A stretch of 64,000 nt of DNA, from contig NNSG01000001.1 in NCBI GenBank assembly GCA_002256485.1, positions 304,816 through 368,815 on the forward strand, in the 5' to 3' direction. Shown here piece after piece: positions 45,786 to 54,840 of the stretch. Position numbers and translations under genes: made by a program. The notes below the pieces were generated by a model. The model made no database searches and was not told the DNA's origin. It worked only from the letters and a program-made list of their open reading frames with translations. This DNA is from Fidelibacterota bacterium 408169 (GTDB taxonomy: Bacteria; Fidelibacterota; Marinisomatia; Marinisomatales; TCS55). Every line of letters begins with the position of its first letter. Position 1 is the first letter of the stretch.

Positions 45786-47360
45786 CTACCACGCTTGAGC
45801 ATAAACGACTAATTGAATCCATGCAGAAAAATCATTGAAAGAATTTCTAGTTATAATTGGTATTGAAACTCCTCCCCGTAATTCAAACGGGATTGGACCG
45901 ATTCGTTTTAACGGATTGACGTTATGGAAAGCCACTTCAGCAAATTGTTTCACAACTGTCTTTTTTGTATCATAATTATCCTCTCTGTAACTCATCCACT
46001 TATCCCAAATTGGATCATTGGAAAAAAACCTATCTCGGCCTTTCACAAATATAGATGCACCACCTGAAACAGATACCCAATCAGGTATGAGTTCCAATTT
46101 TCCTTGTGCCATTGCAAATAATTCATTTCCTTTATGAATGGTATGCTTAATTCCAATAGTTTTAGCAATACTGTCCGGGTTTAATGTATTGAAGTTTAAA
46201 AATGAAATAGGAGTATTCACTCGAGTCTGACTATAAATACCAGAACGAACTAACCAATTTATATTGACCTGTCGGCGAAGAATAGTTTTAAATAATTCCC
46301 CAAACAAAGAAATGTTATACCTTGAAACGCCATCACCTAAAGATAACGAAGTAAAATGTGATTGAACCATTGGGGTTCCGTTGCTGTATGAATACGTATG
46401 TAATCTATCAGCGGATCCCAATAAAACGGATAAACCGGTGTAGATTGAAAAGTTACCTGATTCACTCCATGCTGGCTTGCCGAGCAATAAAAATTTTAAT
46501 CCAAGTTCCACATCACCCAAACCAAATGTTGTTTGTTTAGTTGGAAAGTAATAATTAAGCAGATCATTAATGGTAACAGCTGATGTATCATTCGCAGAAA
46601 AAGGATTGTATTCTACACCATAAATACCATTAACAAATGGATCTCCACCCATTGCCCAACGTAAAGAATTACTTCCCTCCCAATCATAAAAACGATTACG
46701 AATCAATTGCAAATTAATATCATAATTATTGGCTAATGCTGAATCCATGGCAGCCATTACACCTTGATGATATTCACCAAAAGCATCCAACCCTTTAATT
46801 TCATTTGATGTCCACTTTGATGTTAAGTCTTGGGATACATAGGAATAATATGGGATATTCATTTCAAAGGTTAACTTGTTTGACAATCCGTATTCTATTT
46901 TGAAGTCCACTCCCCAGGATGTTTTACTTATTTCTTGGTCCAAACTGCCACCCACATATATTGAATCATTGCCAAAGAAATCTGTACTTAAATCGGGGAT
47001 AGAATCATTGTAAATGGTATTATAATATCGAATATATTCACCGACTGTATAATTAGAATTAAGCCCTAGCGTATCCAAATTATGGAGGTCATTATCACTG
47101 GCATAATAACCATCCACTACATAACCATGATCAAAATAACGCTTACCATAATTTGCTAATTTAAATGACATATTCGGGATACCCTTTATACCACCCGGAC
47201 CAACATAACTACCCGTTGTAACTGAGGGCTTTATGCTTATCCGCCAAACATTTTCTGGAATAGTAAAATGAGTTTGAGAAAATAAGGAAGAAGGAAAAAG
47301 TAAGAAGGAAGAAGTAAAAAAGAAAAAGTAAGAAGGAAGAAGTGATTTTACTGTTTTCAT
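45786..47360 (-). CDS. Predicted outer-membrane beta-barrel protein
   Basis: Protein of 524 residues with a signal peptide (about 1-29, SSLFSQ) and alternating aromatic/polar strands throughout, ending with Trp (VVYAQAW), as outer-membrane porin-like proteins do. No family recognised. The ATG at 47360 is chosen because it overlaps the stop of the NamZ gene (ATGA); the frame itself opens further upstream. The signal peptide is encoded by a polypyrimidine stretch with a 21-bp direct repeat (47295-47315 and 47323-47343). Confidence 0.75.
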   Translation of the reverse strand: MKTVKSLLPSYFFFFTSSFLLFPSSLFSQTHFTIPENVWRISIKPSVTTGSYVGPGGIKGIPNMSFKLANYGKRYFDHGYVVDGYYASDNDLHNLDTLGLNSNYTVGEYIRYYNTIYNDSIPDLSTDFFGNDSIYVGGSLDQEISKTSWGVDFKIEYGLSNKLTFEMNIPYYSYVSQDLTSKWTSNEIKGLDAFGEYHQGVMAAMDSALANNYDINLQLIRNRFYDWEGSNSLRWAMGGDPFVNGIYGVEYNPFSANDTSAVTINDLLNYYFPTKQTTFGLGDVELGLKFLLLGKPAWSESGNFSIYTGLSVLLGSADRLHTYSYSNGTPMVQSHFTSLSLGDGVSRYNISLFGELFKTILRRQVNINWLVRSGIYSQTRVNTPISFLNFNTLNPDSIAKTIGIKHTIHKGNELFAMAQGKLELIPDWVSVSGGASIFVKGRDRFFSNDPIWDKWMSYREDNYDTKKTVVKQFAEVAFHNVNPLKRIGPIPFELRGGVSIPIITRNSFNDFSAWIQLVVYAQAW

Positions 47361-48646
47361 TTGTATAGTAAAAACCGTTCCCTGAATTTGCTGAAGCGAA
47401 TGACGTCCATCACCCATTGCGGTGGAAGATAATCCGGAGTTTTTCCCTGGGCAGCAAATGCCGTCAATAAATTGTAACCAAATAATTTATTGATATAATC
47501 ATCATGAATCCATTCAAACTGCCGCGGATAAAGCTGATAAGCCAGAATCATAATCGCTGTTGATGTGGCTAAAGGATCAAATATTTCCCGATCCGTAATT
47601 TCAAATTCAATGCCGCTGCATTTTTCCCGATAATATAACGGAAATGATCCATCCCCTTTGCTTTGGGTGGGTGTATATTGAATATGTTTGAAATTCACTC
47701 CAGGCAAATTTAGATTTTTTATTTTCTGATAAAAAATACGACCGGAAATCCAAGGTGCTCCTGCGCGGAAATAGGGTTTCACCGTTCCCTGCCCCCAATT
47801 CAAATTGGTACCTTTCAGCAAATTCATCCCAGTGTATGCAAGGCATGCTTCTACGTCAACTAAACCGGGCGCCAGCGGTGTGAACGGAAGATCAACTTCA
47901 TCTACCCACATGGAACGCGTCCAATTCGCCATGGGGATCACCGTCAATTCTGTACGCTGTAAATCTTTTATCCAACCCATTTCATTCACCATGAGTGCAT
48001 ATTCGCCAATTGTGAGCCCATGGCGAATGGGAACGAGATGATATCCTTCGAAAGACTGATAAGCTGTCCGTACAATTGGACCATCCATACGATCACCTCG
48101 AATGGGATTGGGTCGATCCAGCACAATGACAGGTTTATGGAGTTCACTTGCCACTTCAAATATTTTAGTTAGAGTTGTCATATATGTTGTATAGCGCACG
48201 CCTGTGTCTTGTAAATCCACTAAAACGAGATCCACATCACGGATAGTCCATTCCGGCGGTTTGACAAAACGGTCAAGCAAATTGACTATTCGAGCGCCGG
48301 TGTTGTGATCTTTCTTTACTTTACCAATGATTTTCGTCTTGTTTACCTGGTCGCCAAATAAACCATATTGTGGAGTTAAAATTACATATGTATAAATGTC
48401 CGGCTGATCTTTTAGTATATCAAGAATATGACGACCGTTGCGATTTAAAGCTGTTTGATTGCAAAACACTGCGATCGTTTTACCCTGCAAAGGTTTGAAA
48501 TCCATTTGTTCCAGAACATCCAAACCGGTATACACATGTGGCATGAAAGACAAATCCGGGACAGCTTCAACATTGCTGTATTGAAAATCATTGGCAAATG
48601 TATCGACGCCGAAAAGAGTTAAAATTAATAGAAAATTAGTTATCAT
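47357..48646 (-). CDS. namZ: NamZ-like exo-beta-N-acetylmuramidase (DUF1343)
   Basis: Exported enzyme of about 429 residues. DUF1343 marks are LQGKTIAVFCNQT, LVDLQDTGVRYTTYMTTL, VLDRPNPIRGDRMDGP and PIRHGLTIGEYALM. The Bacillus homologue removes terminal MurNAc from peptidoglycan fragments. The ATG at 48646 gives a clean signal peptide (MITNFLLILTLFGVDTFA); the frame is open further upstream. It overlaps the sodium symporter gene by 11 bp and the next gene by 4 bp, so wall-fragment cleavage and uptake may be linked. Confidence 0.88.
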   Translation of the reverse strand: MITNFLLILTLFGVDTFANDFQYSNVEAVPDLSFMPHVYTGLDVLEQMDFKPLQGKTIAVFCNQTALNRNGRHILDILKDQPDIYTYVILTPQYGLFGDQVNKTKIIGKVKKDHNTGARIVNLLDRFVKPPEWTIRDVDLVLVDLQDTGVRYTTYMTTLTKIFEVASELHKPVIVLDRPNPIRGDRMDGPIVRTAYQSFEGYHLVPIRHGLTIGEYALMVNEMGWIKDLQRTELTVIPMANWTRSMWVDEVDLPFTPLAPGLVDVEACLAYTGMNLLKGTNLNWGQGTVKPYFRAGAPWISGRIFYQKIKNLNLPGVNFKHIQYTPTQSKGDGSFPLYYREKCSGIEFEITDREIFDPLATSTAIMILAYQLYPRQFEWIHDDYINKLFGYNLLTAFAAQGKTPDYLPPQWVMDVIRFSKFRERFLLYK

Positions 48647-50036
48647 GGCGCCGGGAAAATACGGAGTGCGATACAAAAACCACGGCAATATTTACACATA
48701 CAGCCAGTAAAATAAACCACGTCCATGCAATACCGTTTTGTTGGGCGATGTATACTGTGAGCAAGCTGGATATTAGACCAATCATTAAGTTGATTGGTTG
48801 AAACTGCCGCTTGAGTTTACTTATAATAAAAAGAGACAGCAGTCCGCCATAGGTATAAGACGCAATCTGCAAGCCCATCTCTACAATTGCTTTATCACTT
48901 TCGTCAAAGATCATGGCAATACCAATAAGAACAGTCGCCCAAACAATACTCGTTTTTTGAGCAGTTTTAAGATCAGCTTCTTTTTTAAACCAATCTCGCA
49001 ATGTTGATGAAGCTAGCGAATTAATGGAAGAACTCAATGTGGACATTGCTGCCGATAAAACACCAGCCAACAATAGTCCTCTTAATCCAATAGGCAATTC
49101 ATTAATGATATAATATGCGAACTCTCTATCCTTTGGTAATTCCATCCCTCCTAAAGAAACATAAATCAGTGAACCGGCAAGGAGGAAAAGAGTAAACTGA
49201 AGAAATACAAAAAACCCGCTGCCAATCATAGCTTTTTTTGCTGATCGCAAATCCTTACAAGTGAGTGTCCGCTGTACCATCATATAATCGGCACCGTGGG
49301 ATGCAAATGATAAAAATATACCACCTATGAAGGCAGACCAAAAAAGCCAAGGATTTGTAGTCAAGTCACCATCGAAGCGGAAAATATTCAATTTACCATC
49401 GTGTAATAAATCGGCAATGAAGCCAGTAGGAATTACATGCGCTTGGGAAAAAATATGAAAAATTACTATAACGCCACCGAGCAAATATAAAACAAATTGA
49501 AAACTGTCCACCCAAACGACGGTACGAATACCACCTGAAACTGTATAAATCAATGTGACGATACCGATCACCAATACGGCTGCAGGCAATGACCAGCCCG
49601 TTAAAACCTGAACGATGACCGCCGTTGCCAAAAAGCGAATACCATCTGCTAAAATACGTGTAATCAGAAAAATACCGGAAGCAAGTTTCTGCATCCCATT
49701 TCCAAATCTTTTCCCCAAAATTTCATAGATAGAAACAACGCCTTTTTGGAAGTAAGTTGGAAGAAGATAAAAGGAAACAAAAATTCTACCGATGATAAAC
49801 CCAAGTGCAAGCTGTAGGAAAAACCAATCTCCACGGTAGGCTAATCCGGGTATACTTACAAATGTAAGTACTGATGTTTCCGTTGCAACAATGGAAAACA
49901 TGACCATGACCCAATGCTGGGATCGCCCGGCCAGGAAATAGTCATTCGCTGATTTATTTTGCCGGCCCTGCCAGACTCCCCAACCAGTGGTGAATGCCAA
50001 AAAACCAACTATAATAATTAAATCTAATGTATGGAT
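48636..50036 (-). CDS. Sodium:solute symporter (SSS/SLC5 family)
   Basis: About 12-13 membrane helices. NKSANDYFLAGRS after the first helix is the SSS signature. The first in-frame start-like codon is TTG at 50000, but the reading upstream (HTLDLIIIVGFL) is exactly the expected start of helix 1. It follows an ATC at 50036 with GAGG 7 bases before it, and an in-frame TAA lies at 50042. The gene may therefore use ATC or have lost its ATG. The substrate is unknown; the operon with NamZ suggests a wall-derived sugar or similar compound (inference). Confidence 0.85.
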   Translation of the reverse strand: MHTLDLIIIVGFLAFTTGWGVWQGRQNKSANDYFLAGRSQHWVMVMFSIVATETSVLTFVSIPGLAYRGDWFFLQLALGFIIGRIFVSFYLLPTYFQKGVVSIYEILGKRFGNGMQKLASGIFLITRILADGIRFLATAVIVQVLTGWSLPAAVLVIGIVTLIYTVSGGIRTVVWVDSFQFVLYLLGGVIVIFHIFSQAHVIPTGFIADLLHDGKLNIFRFDGDLTTNPWLFWSAFIGGIFLSFASHGADYMMVQRTLTCKDLRSAKKAMIGSGFFVFLQFTLFLLAGSLIYVSLGGMELPKDREFAYYIINELPIGLRGLLLAGVLSAAMSTLSSSINSLASSTLRDWFKKEADLKTAQKTSIVWATVLIGIAMIFDESDKAIVEMGLQIASYTYGGLLSLFIISKLKRQFQPINLMIGLISSLLTVYIAQQNGIAWTWFILLAVCVNIAVVFVSHSVFSRRHDN

Positions 50037-50087
50037 TGTTTATCCTCGGTCATTTTATAAGCTGAAAATTACATGAAAGATTGAATT

Positions 50088-50139
50088 GTAGTGCAGACAT
50101 TCTTGTCTGCACTACGACAGGCAAGAATGTCTGTCGTAC
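50088..50139. repeat. Double-hairpin repeat, copy 2 of 3
   Basis: Same 52-nt two-hairpin unit as at 21064. The first stem has GTGCAGAC/GTCTGCAC where copy 1 has GTGCAAAC/GTTTGCAC, a paired change. The second stem reads CGACAGGCA/TGTCTGTCG with a G-U pair. Confidence 0.9.
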
Positions 50140-50222
50140 AGAGTTGCACTTTGTTAAATTTATTAATATGTTAAACGGTGATATCTATGAAAAAGGTTTA
50201 ATAATTTAGGAGATATAAGTTC

Positions 50223-50360
50223 TTGAGAATACTGAACTATACTATTACAATTGAAGCATTACTAATAATTGCCAAAAATAATTTTAGTAGAAGCGTAGAA
50301 GATATAAACATGCGTAATATGATTGTTGAGATATCTAACAAGTGGATAAAAAGAGTGTAA
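50223..50360 (+). CDS. Possible 45-residue leader protein
   Basis: A TTG-started frame with AGGAG about 10 bases upstream, encoding a short protein with a hydrophobic start (YTITIEALLII) and a charged helical end (IVEISNKWIKRV). Its TAA overlaps the ATG of the next gene at 50360 (TAATG), an arrangement typical of coupled genes. No family recognised. It may be chance. Confidence 0.35.
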   Translation: MRILNYTITIEALLIIAKNNFSRSVEDINMRNMIVEISNKWIKRV

Positions 50361-50701
50361 TGGAAATACAACATAAAGAACTTGCTCAAGGTCGTTGGGC
50401 AAAAATGTCTCTCTCTGAACAAATGGCAAACATAGGCAGTGAAATCAGCAGAGCAATCCATTGGAAAAAGAAAAATAATGAAAAATATTCACATAATTCA
50501 GTCAATCGAGCACTTGAACTAATCTCTCTTTCAATTGACACTGTATCAATGAAATCTCATATAAAAGAATTGACCAGACTTCGTGAAGCAATTAAAGACT
50601 ACTTTTATGGAGATAACGAATTTTCATCCACTGACATCTCCTGGCAAACGTATTTTGATCATTTCAACTATGCAGCCAGGCTAAAGCAAAACAAGGTTTG
50701 A
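50360..50701 (+). CDS. Small all-helical protein of unknown function
   Basis: Protein of 113 residues (119 from the earlier ATG at 50342). Motifs such as WAKMSLSEQMANIGSEISRAIHWK, NRALELISLSID, LTRLREAIKDYFYGDN and FDHFNYAAR are of a type I recall from small uncharacterised proteins in many Bacteroidetes and candidate-phylum genomes, where no function is known. The M at 50360 is preferred because of the TAATG overlap with the short frame upstream. It lies between two double-hairpin repeats, in an accessory-looking stretch. Confidence 0.72.
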   Translation: MEIQHKELAQGRWAKMSLSEQMANIGSEISRAIHWKKKNNEKYSHNSVNRALELISLSIDTVSMKSHIKELTRLREAIKDYFYGDNEFSSTDISWQTYFDHFNYAARLKQNKV

Positions 50702-51156
50702 AGAAATAGTAAGATGAACTACATCGAATTCAGAGTATCGCTTAATATGGATAACGATGTATCTCCTCTAACTCCCCCTCCTCTGCCACGGTTGTAAATT
50801 GTTTTTGTTAAATTCAAATGGAATTTGTGTGATGTGTTTAGTAAGGTAAAGTTTTAAGGTGATTATGCATTTTTCGGACTAAAATAAAATTACTCTCGTT
50901 TTAATTATTAACCGGATTCAAATTACTTAATTAATTATGTTTTGATTAAAAAATTCAATCATACTGATTTACATCCTTTTAAAGTAGTGCAGACATTCTT
51001 GTCTGCACTACGACAGGCAGGAATGCCTGTCGTACTTCGAAAGGATCAAATTTGGTAAATCAAAACGGTTTTCTTCATTTATGTTATTTTCATTATCTTG
51101 AATATTTATTGTATAATAGCTTTTGGTCCGTTTTGTGCATAATTACCAATTTTAAT
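50702..51156. other. Gene-free stretch holding a double-hairpin repeat
   Basis: About 455 bp without a convincing gene. A 21-codon frame at 50714 starts MNYIEFRVSLN, which recalls the N-terminus of PrmA, but ends quickly. The only clear element is repeat copy 3 at 50984. Confidence 0.5.
50984..51035. repeat. Double-hairpin repeat, copy 3 of 3
   Basis: 52-nt unit; the first hairpin is identical to copy 2 and the second hairpin identical to copy 1. The recombined pattern shows the two halves vary independently while pairing is kept. Confidence 0.9.
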
Positions 51157-51507
51157 ATGGTGAAAATCAAAAAGAAAATTACTTGGTTAACAATAGCTTT
51201 CCTTATTGTAATTACATTCACTTTTATAATGTCATATACACCAGATCCATCAATTGAATTAATAAATCAACGCATTTATGAAACTTTGGGAGTAAATGTT
51301 ACAATGAATTATTCAATTACTTATTATAAACAGAACCTAATTTTTTTAGGTGGTGGAGATTATTCTGAAGATTGCGAATTGCTATTTAACAAAAAAGATT
51401 TTATGGAATTATTGAGCAGAATAGATACCTCAAAGTGGACTAAATATAATAATTTACTCAGAATACAAGATAACTACATCGAATATGAAAACACTGCATT
51501 TAATTGA
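51157..51507 (+). CDS. Small membrane-anchored protein, function unknown
   Basis: Protein of 116 residues from the ATG at 51157: basic start (MVKIKKK), one membrane helix (about 9-26) and a polar, Tyr/Asn-rich outer part. The frame opens upstream at 51052, but that part does not look like coding sequence. Very AT-rich. No relatives recognised and no operon partner. Confidence 0.5.
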   Translation: MVKIKKKITWLTIAFLIVITFTFIMSYTPDPSIELINQRIYETLGVNVTMNYSITYYKQNLIFLGGGDYSEDCELLFNKKDFMELLSRIDTSKWTKYNNLLRIQDNYIEYENTAFN

Positions 51508-51680
51508 TACGAATATAACTTAGACCTTTTCAATAGAAAACTTATTTGTACTTGGGGTTATGAATAATAACAAAATACCCTCACCCCCGCCAACTCACCC
51601 ATATTCAAAATAACCAACCTTTCATTTATTCACTTTTTACTTGAACCCATACTGTATCTAGCCCCACTTTTCAATTAGCT

Positions 51681-53204
51681 ATGACAGACCAAGAACAGAA
51701 TTCTTCAGGCGGTTTTTCCAAAACGACCAATTTCAAATGGTTGGCCGTGGGCCTGGCGCTCTTCATTCTCATCGGCTTTGTCATACCCCTGCCTGCGTCC
51801 ATGTCCGAGAAGGCGGCGTCTGTTTTTTCCGGCTTATCAGCCGATGACGTGGCCGTTAAAGCAACGCATATCCAAATTATCATCGCCCTTCTGGCTGCGT
51901 GTACTATCTTTTTTGCTACGGAAGCTATTCCCATGCCGGCGGTGGCATTACTGATCGGCCTTGTCCAATTATTTTTCGGAATCACAGCACCGTCCCATAT
52001 TGTTTCCACCTATGCCCACGATGCCGTTTGGTTTATAGCAGGATCCTTGGCAATTGGCGCTACGCTGGTAAAATACGGGCTGGATAAGCGAATCGGTATG
52101 CTGGTGATGAAATTGTCCGGCTCCAAGACACGAATGATAGTAATTGGACTTTTGTTGGGAACAGCCATTCCATCCGCTTTTATTAATGAAGCATCCATTG
52201 CACCCATGTATGTCCCCATCGCTCTGGCGTTGTATACGCTTACCAATAAAACGATTCCGGCGCCCAATCTTGGGAAATTGCTCATGATGTCTATCGCTGT
52301 GGGCTGTATGATTGGTGCGCCCATGAGTCCATCCGGCGGAGCACGAAATGCCATCATGATTGGATTTCTATCTAATATCGGCGTGGAAGTTTCCTTTTTT
52401 CAATGGATGTCCATGGGTGTTTTCTATACGTTTGGTATGTCAATACTGATGTCCTTTATACTGCCAATGGTCTTTAAACCGGAAGTCAATGATCTTTCTG
52501 AAGCCGTATCCACATTAAAGTCCGACCTGGAAAAACATGGGAAAATGAATGCCAAACAATATATCGTTACCGGAATAATGCTTTTGGTTGTTTTTATGTG
52601 GATTACGGATAAATCAGTCACAAGGAGTTTGCTTGGCTTTTCTTTGGGTCTTGGTGGTGTAGCCATTTCCGGTGCCGTCCTTTATATGCTTCTGGGATTA
52701 GCTTCCTGGAAGGATTACGAAGAAAATGTCAGTTGGGGAGTGATTATCCTTTATGCCGGGGCTATCAGTCTTGGAACTGTTTTTCGAGCGTCTGGCGCAG
52801 CTGGCTGGTTAGCTGATAGTATTATTAATCTATTAGCTCCATTAGGGATTGATTCGGGAATTGCGTTAATTTTATTGGTCGTTGCAATTGGAGCCAGCCT
52901 TACAAACTTAATGAGCGCCGGAGCAACGGTTGCAGTAATTGGTCCTGTAGTGCTGGATATGGCCCAAAGTTCCGGAACAAATCCCTTATTAGTTGGCGTT
53001 GGATTGGCAATTGCAACTTCTCTTGCTTTCTGGCTCGTCATCGGAACACCTGCCAGTTCAATTGTGTATGCAGCTGGCATGTTGGACGCAAAAGATTTTA
53101 TCCGCTTGGCAATGTTTGCCTGGCCTGCAGCCTTGGCAGTAATGGCTGCCATGGTTTCATTGTATTGGGCTGGAATTTTAAGAATACCTGTTTTCCTGGA
53201 ATGA
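51681..53204 (+). CDS. Sodium-dependent anion transporter, DASS/SLC13 family
   Basis: Protein of 507 residues with about 11-13 membrane helices. FFATEAIPMPAVALLIGL near the N-terminus, PSAFINEASIAPMYVPIALAL and the C-terminal SLTNLMSAGATVAVIGPV and VIGTPASSIVYAAGM match DASS carriers of di- and tricarboxylates or sulfate. Its base composition is visibly richer in GC than its neighbours at the 5' end, so it may have come in by transfer. Followed by two small genes in the same direction. Confidence 0.9.
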   Translation: MTDQEQNSSGGFSKTTNFKWLAVGLALFILIGFVIPLPASMSEKAASVFSGLSADDVAVKATHIQIIIALLAACTIFFATEAIPMPAVALLIGLVQLFFGITAPSHIVSTYAHDAVWFIAGSLAIGATLVKYGLDKRIGMLVMKLSGSKTRMIVIGLLLGTAIPSAFINEASIAPMYVPIALALYTLTNKTIPAPNLGKLLMMSIAVGCMIGAPMSPSGGARNAIMIGFLSNIGVEVSFFQWMSMGVFYTFGMSILMSFILPMVFKPEVNDLSEAVSTLKSDLEKHGKMNAKQYIVTGIMLLVVFMWITDKSVTRSLLGFSLGLGGVAISGAVLYMLLGLASWKDYEENVSWGVIILYAGAISLGTVFRASGAAGWLADSIINLLAPLGIDSGIALILLVVAIGASLTNLMSAGATVAVIGPVVLDMAQSSGTNPLLVGVGLAIATSLAFWLVIGTPASSIVYAAGMLDAKDFIRLAMFAWPAALAVMAAMVSLYWAGILRIPVFLE

Positions 53205-53211
53205 GGTTTAT

Positions 53212-53541
53212 ATGAATGAATTATTAATAACTGTAATCGTTTTAATTTTATTTTTACTTGTGTTTCTTTTTGGACGAAAAGAACAAGTCTCGCAAGCTGC
53301 ATTGGATAAAGAAGATTTTAAAGCCGAAAAGGATTCATGGTCTAAAGAAGAAATAAAAAGTCATACTGACATAGATGAAACACGAGACGAAATGAATAAG
53401 TTGATTGAAGAAAAATTAGATGCTGACGACGATGAGGGAATTCACTTGAAATATATTATTAATGAATGGGCTGACTTGAAAAAAAGAGTTTTCAGCGAAC
53501 GGCGCTCATGGGTAAGAAATCCGGAAAAGGATTCTGAATGA
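53212..53541 (+). CDS. Small single-pass membrane protein
   Basis: Protein of 109 residues after a GAGGT site: membrane helix at about 4-22, then a charged, mainly helical cytoplasmic or periplasmic part with many Glu, Asp and Lys and an RRSWVRNP end. No family recognised. It lies 7 bp after the transporter gene and its stop overlaps the next start (ATGA), so the three genes form one unit. Confidence 0.72.
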   Translation: MNELLITVIVLILFLLVFLFGRKEQVSQAALDKEDFKAEKDSWSKEEIKSHTDIDETRDEMNKLIEEKLDADDDEGIHLKYIINEWADLKKRVFSERRSWVRNPEKDSE

Positions 53542-53945
53542 TGTTAACGGGTGCATGTTATTGTGGAAATATCCGTTACGAAATGGATACTGAACCTACA
53601 GTCGTCCATTGCCATTGCGACAATTGTAAACGATCCGTTGGAGGGCCCTTTGTCTCTTGGGTTATCATTTCAATAAAAGATTTCAAGCATATTGGTGAAC
53701 AGCCGACGATTCATGTTACGGATGGAAAAGTGGAGCGCGGTTTTTGCAATACGTGTGGTTCATCCATCAGTTATTTTCAGCGGACCGAAGATACAATTGA
53801 CATTACTGCTGGAACGATGGATAACCCAAGTTCCGTTAAACCATCCAAACATATTTGGGACAGAAAACGCATTCACTGGGTTCAAATGGATGATGGTCTT
53901 CCCCACTTCTCCGAATGGAGCGCCGACAGCGAGCCGATAGACTAA
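53538..53945 (+). CDS. GFA/CENP-V family zinc protein
   Basis: Protein of 135 residues with the GFA zinc-site pattern: CYCGNIRY, HCHCDNCKRS and FCNTCGSS. The family is named after glutathione-dependent formaldehyde-activating enzyme, but most members have no proven reaction. Coupled to the preceding membrane-protein gene by a 4-bp overlap. Confidence 0.92.
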   Translation: MMLTGACYCGNIRYEMDTEPTVVHCHCDNCKRSVGGPFVSWVIISIKDFKHIGEQPTIHVTDGKVERGFCNTCGSSISYFQRTEDTIDITAGTMDNPSSVKPSKHIWDRKRIHWVQMDDGLPHFSEWSADSEPID

Positions 53946-54065
53946 TTTATTCTAATTTGGACTGAATCTACGGTGACGAAGGAAGCGGTAAATACAGTTC
54001 CCTTTTGCAAGGTTTATATATATTATTGAATCTCTTCCGTCGATTCAACATCAACACGGTTGATG

Positions 54066-54198
54066 AACTTCAAATTTCTTCATTTTAATTTCTGTCAGTC
54101 AAATTCTTTTTAAAATCCCTGTAGGGGATTAACTAACATAACAACCGATGCAATCGGTTGTTGATTGAAAATAAACACTGACCCTGAAGGGGTCAAAC
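54066..54198. repeat. 133-bp direct repeat, left copy
   Basis: Nearly identical to 55463-55595 (a few single-base differences). It begins AACTTCAAATTTCTTC and ends GGTCAAAC. It contains three hairpins: AATCCC/GGGATT around TGTAG (at 54115), ACAACCGA/TCGGTTGT, and GACC/GGTC around the CTGAAGG core at 54182, which overlaps the stop codon of the transposase gene. Confidence 0.9.
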
Positions 54199-54648
54199 CA
54201 AGTATTTCTCATCAAACTCAATTCCCGCTTCTTCCAACAGCTTTCTCAATTCATCTTTGAATGATTTCTTTTGATGATGCTTCTCCTGATTTTTTATATA
54301 ACGAATAATCCTATCCTTGTCCTTCTGTGCAGCTGTAAAGGCACCATATCCTTTTTGCCAACCGGAAAAACGCTTAAAAATACCATTTTCCTTTATCCAG
54401 TCAGATGAAGATAGTTTGATATCTTTTACTAAATTAGCTAAAGAGACCGTCGGATGTATATGGGTAAGAATGTGCAAGTGATCTTCAACACCGTTTATTC
54501 TATATAAGTGACAGTTTTTATTTGTTAGGACTCCCCAAATGTATTTATAAAGATCCTCACGCTTTTGTTTTGTCATGCAGGGTATACGGTTTTTTGTATT
54601 AAAAACGATATGGTAATATATTTGTGTATATGACATGGTTTTTTTCAA
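54193..54648 (-). CDS. IS200-like / REP-associated Y1 transposase
   Basis: HUH single-strand transposase of 151 residues. The metal-binding HxH is in GVEDHLHILTHIHP and the nucleophilic Tyr is probably the one in IIRYIKNQEKHH; FSGWQKGYGAF is a family mark, and the C-terminus (EEAGIEFDEKYLV) matches IS200-like members. It is complete and could be active. It is surrounded by CCCTGAAGGG palindromes, the kind of substrate these enzymes act on, with no accessory TnpB. Confidence 0.93.
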   Translation of the reverse strand: MKKTMSYTQIYYHIVFNTKNRIPCMTKQKREDLYKYIWGVLTNKNCHLYRINGVEDHLHILTHIHPTVSLANLVKDIKLSSSDWIKENGIFKRFSGWQKGYGAFTAAQKDKDRIIRYIKNQEKHHQKKSFKDELRKLLEEAGIEFDEKYLV

Positions 54649-54711
54649 CCCCTTCAGGGTTGCCTTCTTTTTATTTTATTACTGTTATTCACATTTAACC
54701 CCTTCAGGGTT
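54647..54711. repeat. Two palindromes upstream of the transposase gene
   Basis: AACCCCTTCAGGGTT occurs at 54647-54661, touching the transposase start, and again at 54697-54711. Both fold as AACCC/GGGTT hairpins and carry the same CCCTGAAGGG core as the neighbouring repeats, in the opposite orientation. Confidence 0.85.
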
Positions 54712-54840
54712 AAGTGAATAGTTTAAATCTAGGTTATTCAATATACTATCTTTTTCCTAAAAATATTTTTGTTCATAATTCTTTTTAGATATTCAGGTTT
54801 CAGTACAACATAAAAACATTGTAAAAAATCCCTGAAGGGA

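Noticed and set aside
50714..50800. Remnant of prmA (MNYIEFRVSLN start)
   Set aside because: Only about a dozen residues resemble it before the frame breaks down; too short to support.
51681..53204. Horizontal transfer of the DASS transporter as a firm finding
   Set aside because: GC content seems higher at the 5' end only; without a computed profile this is too weak.
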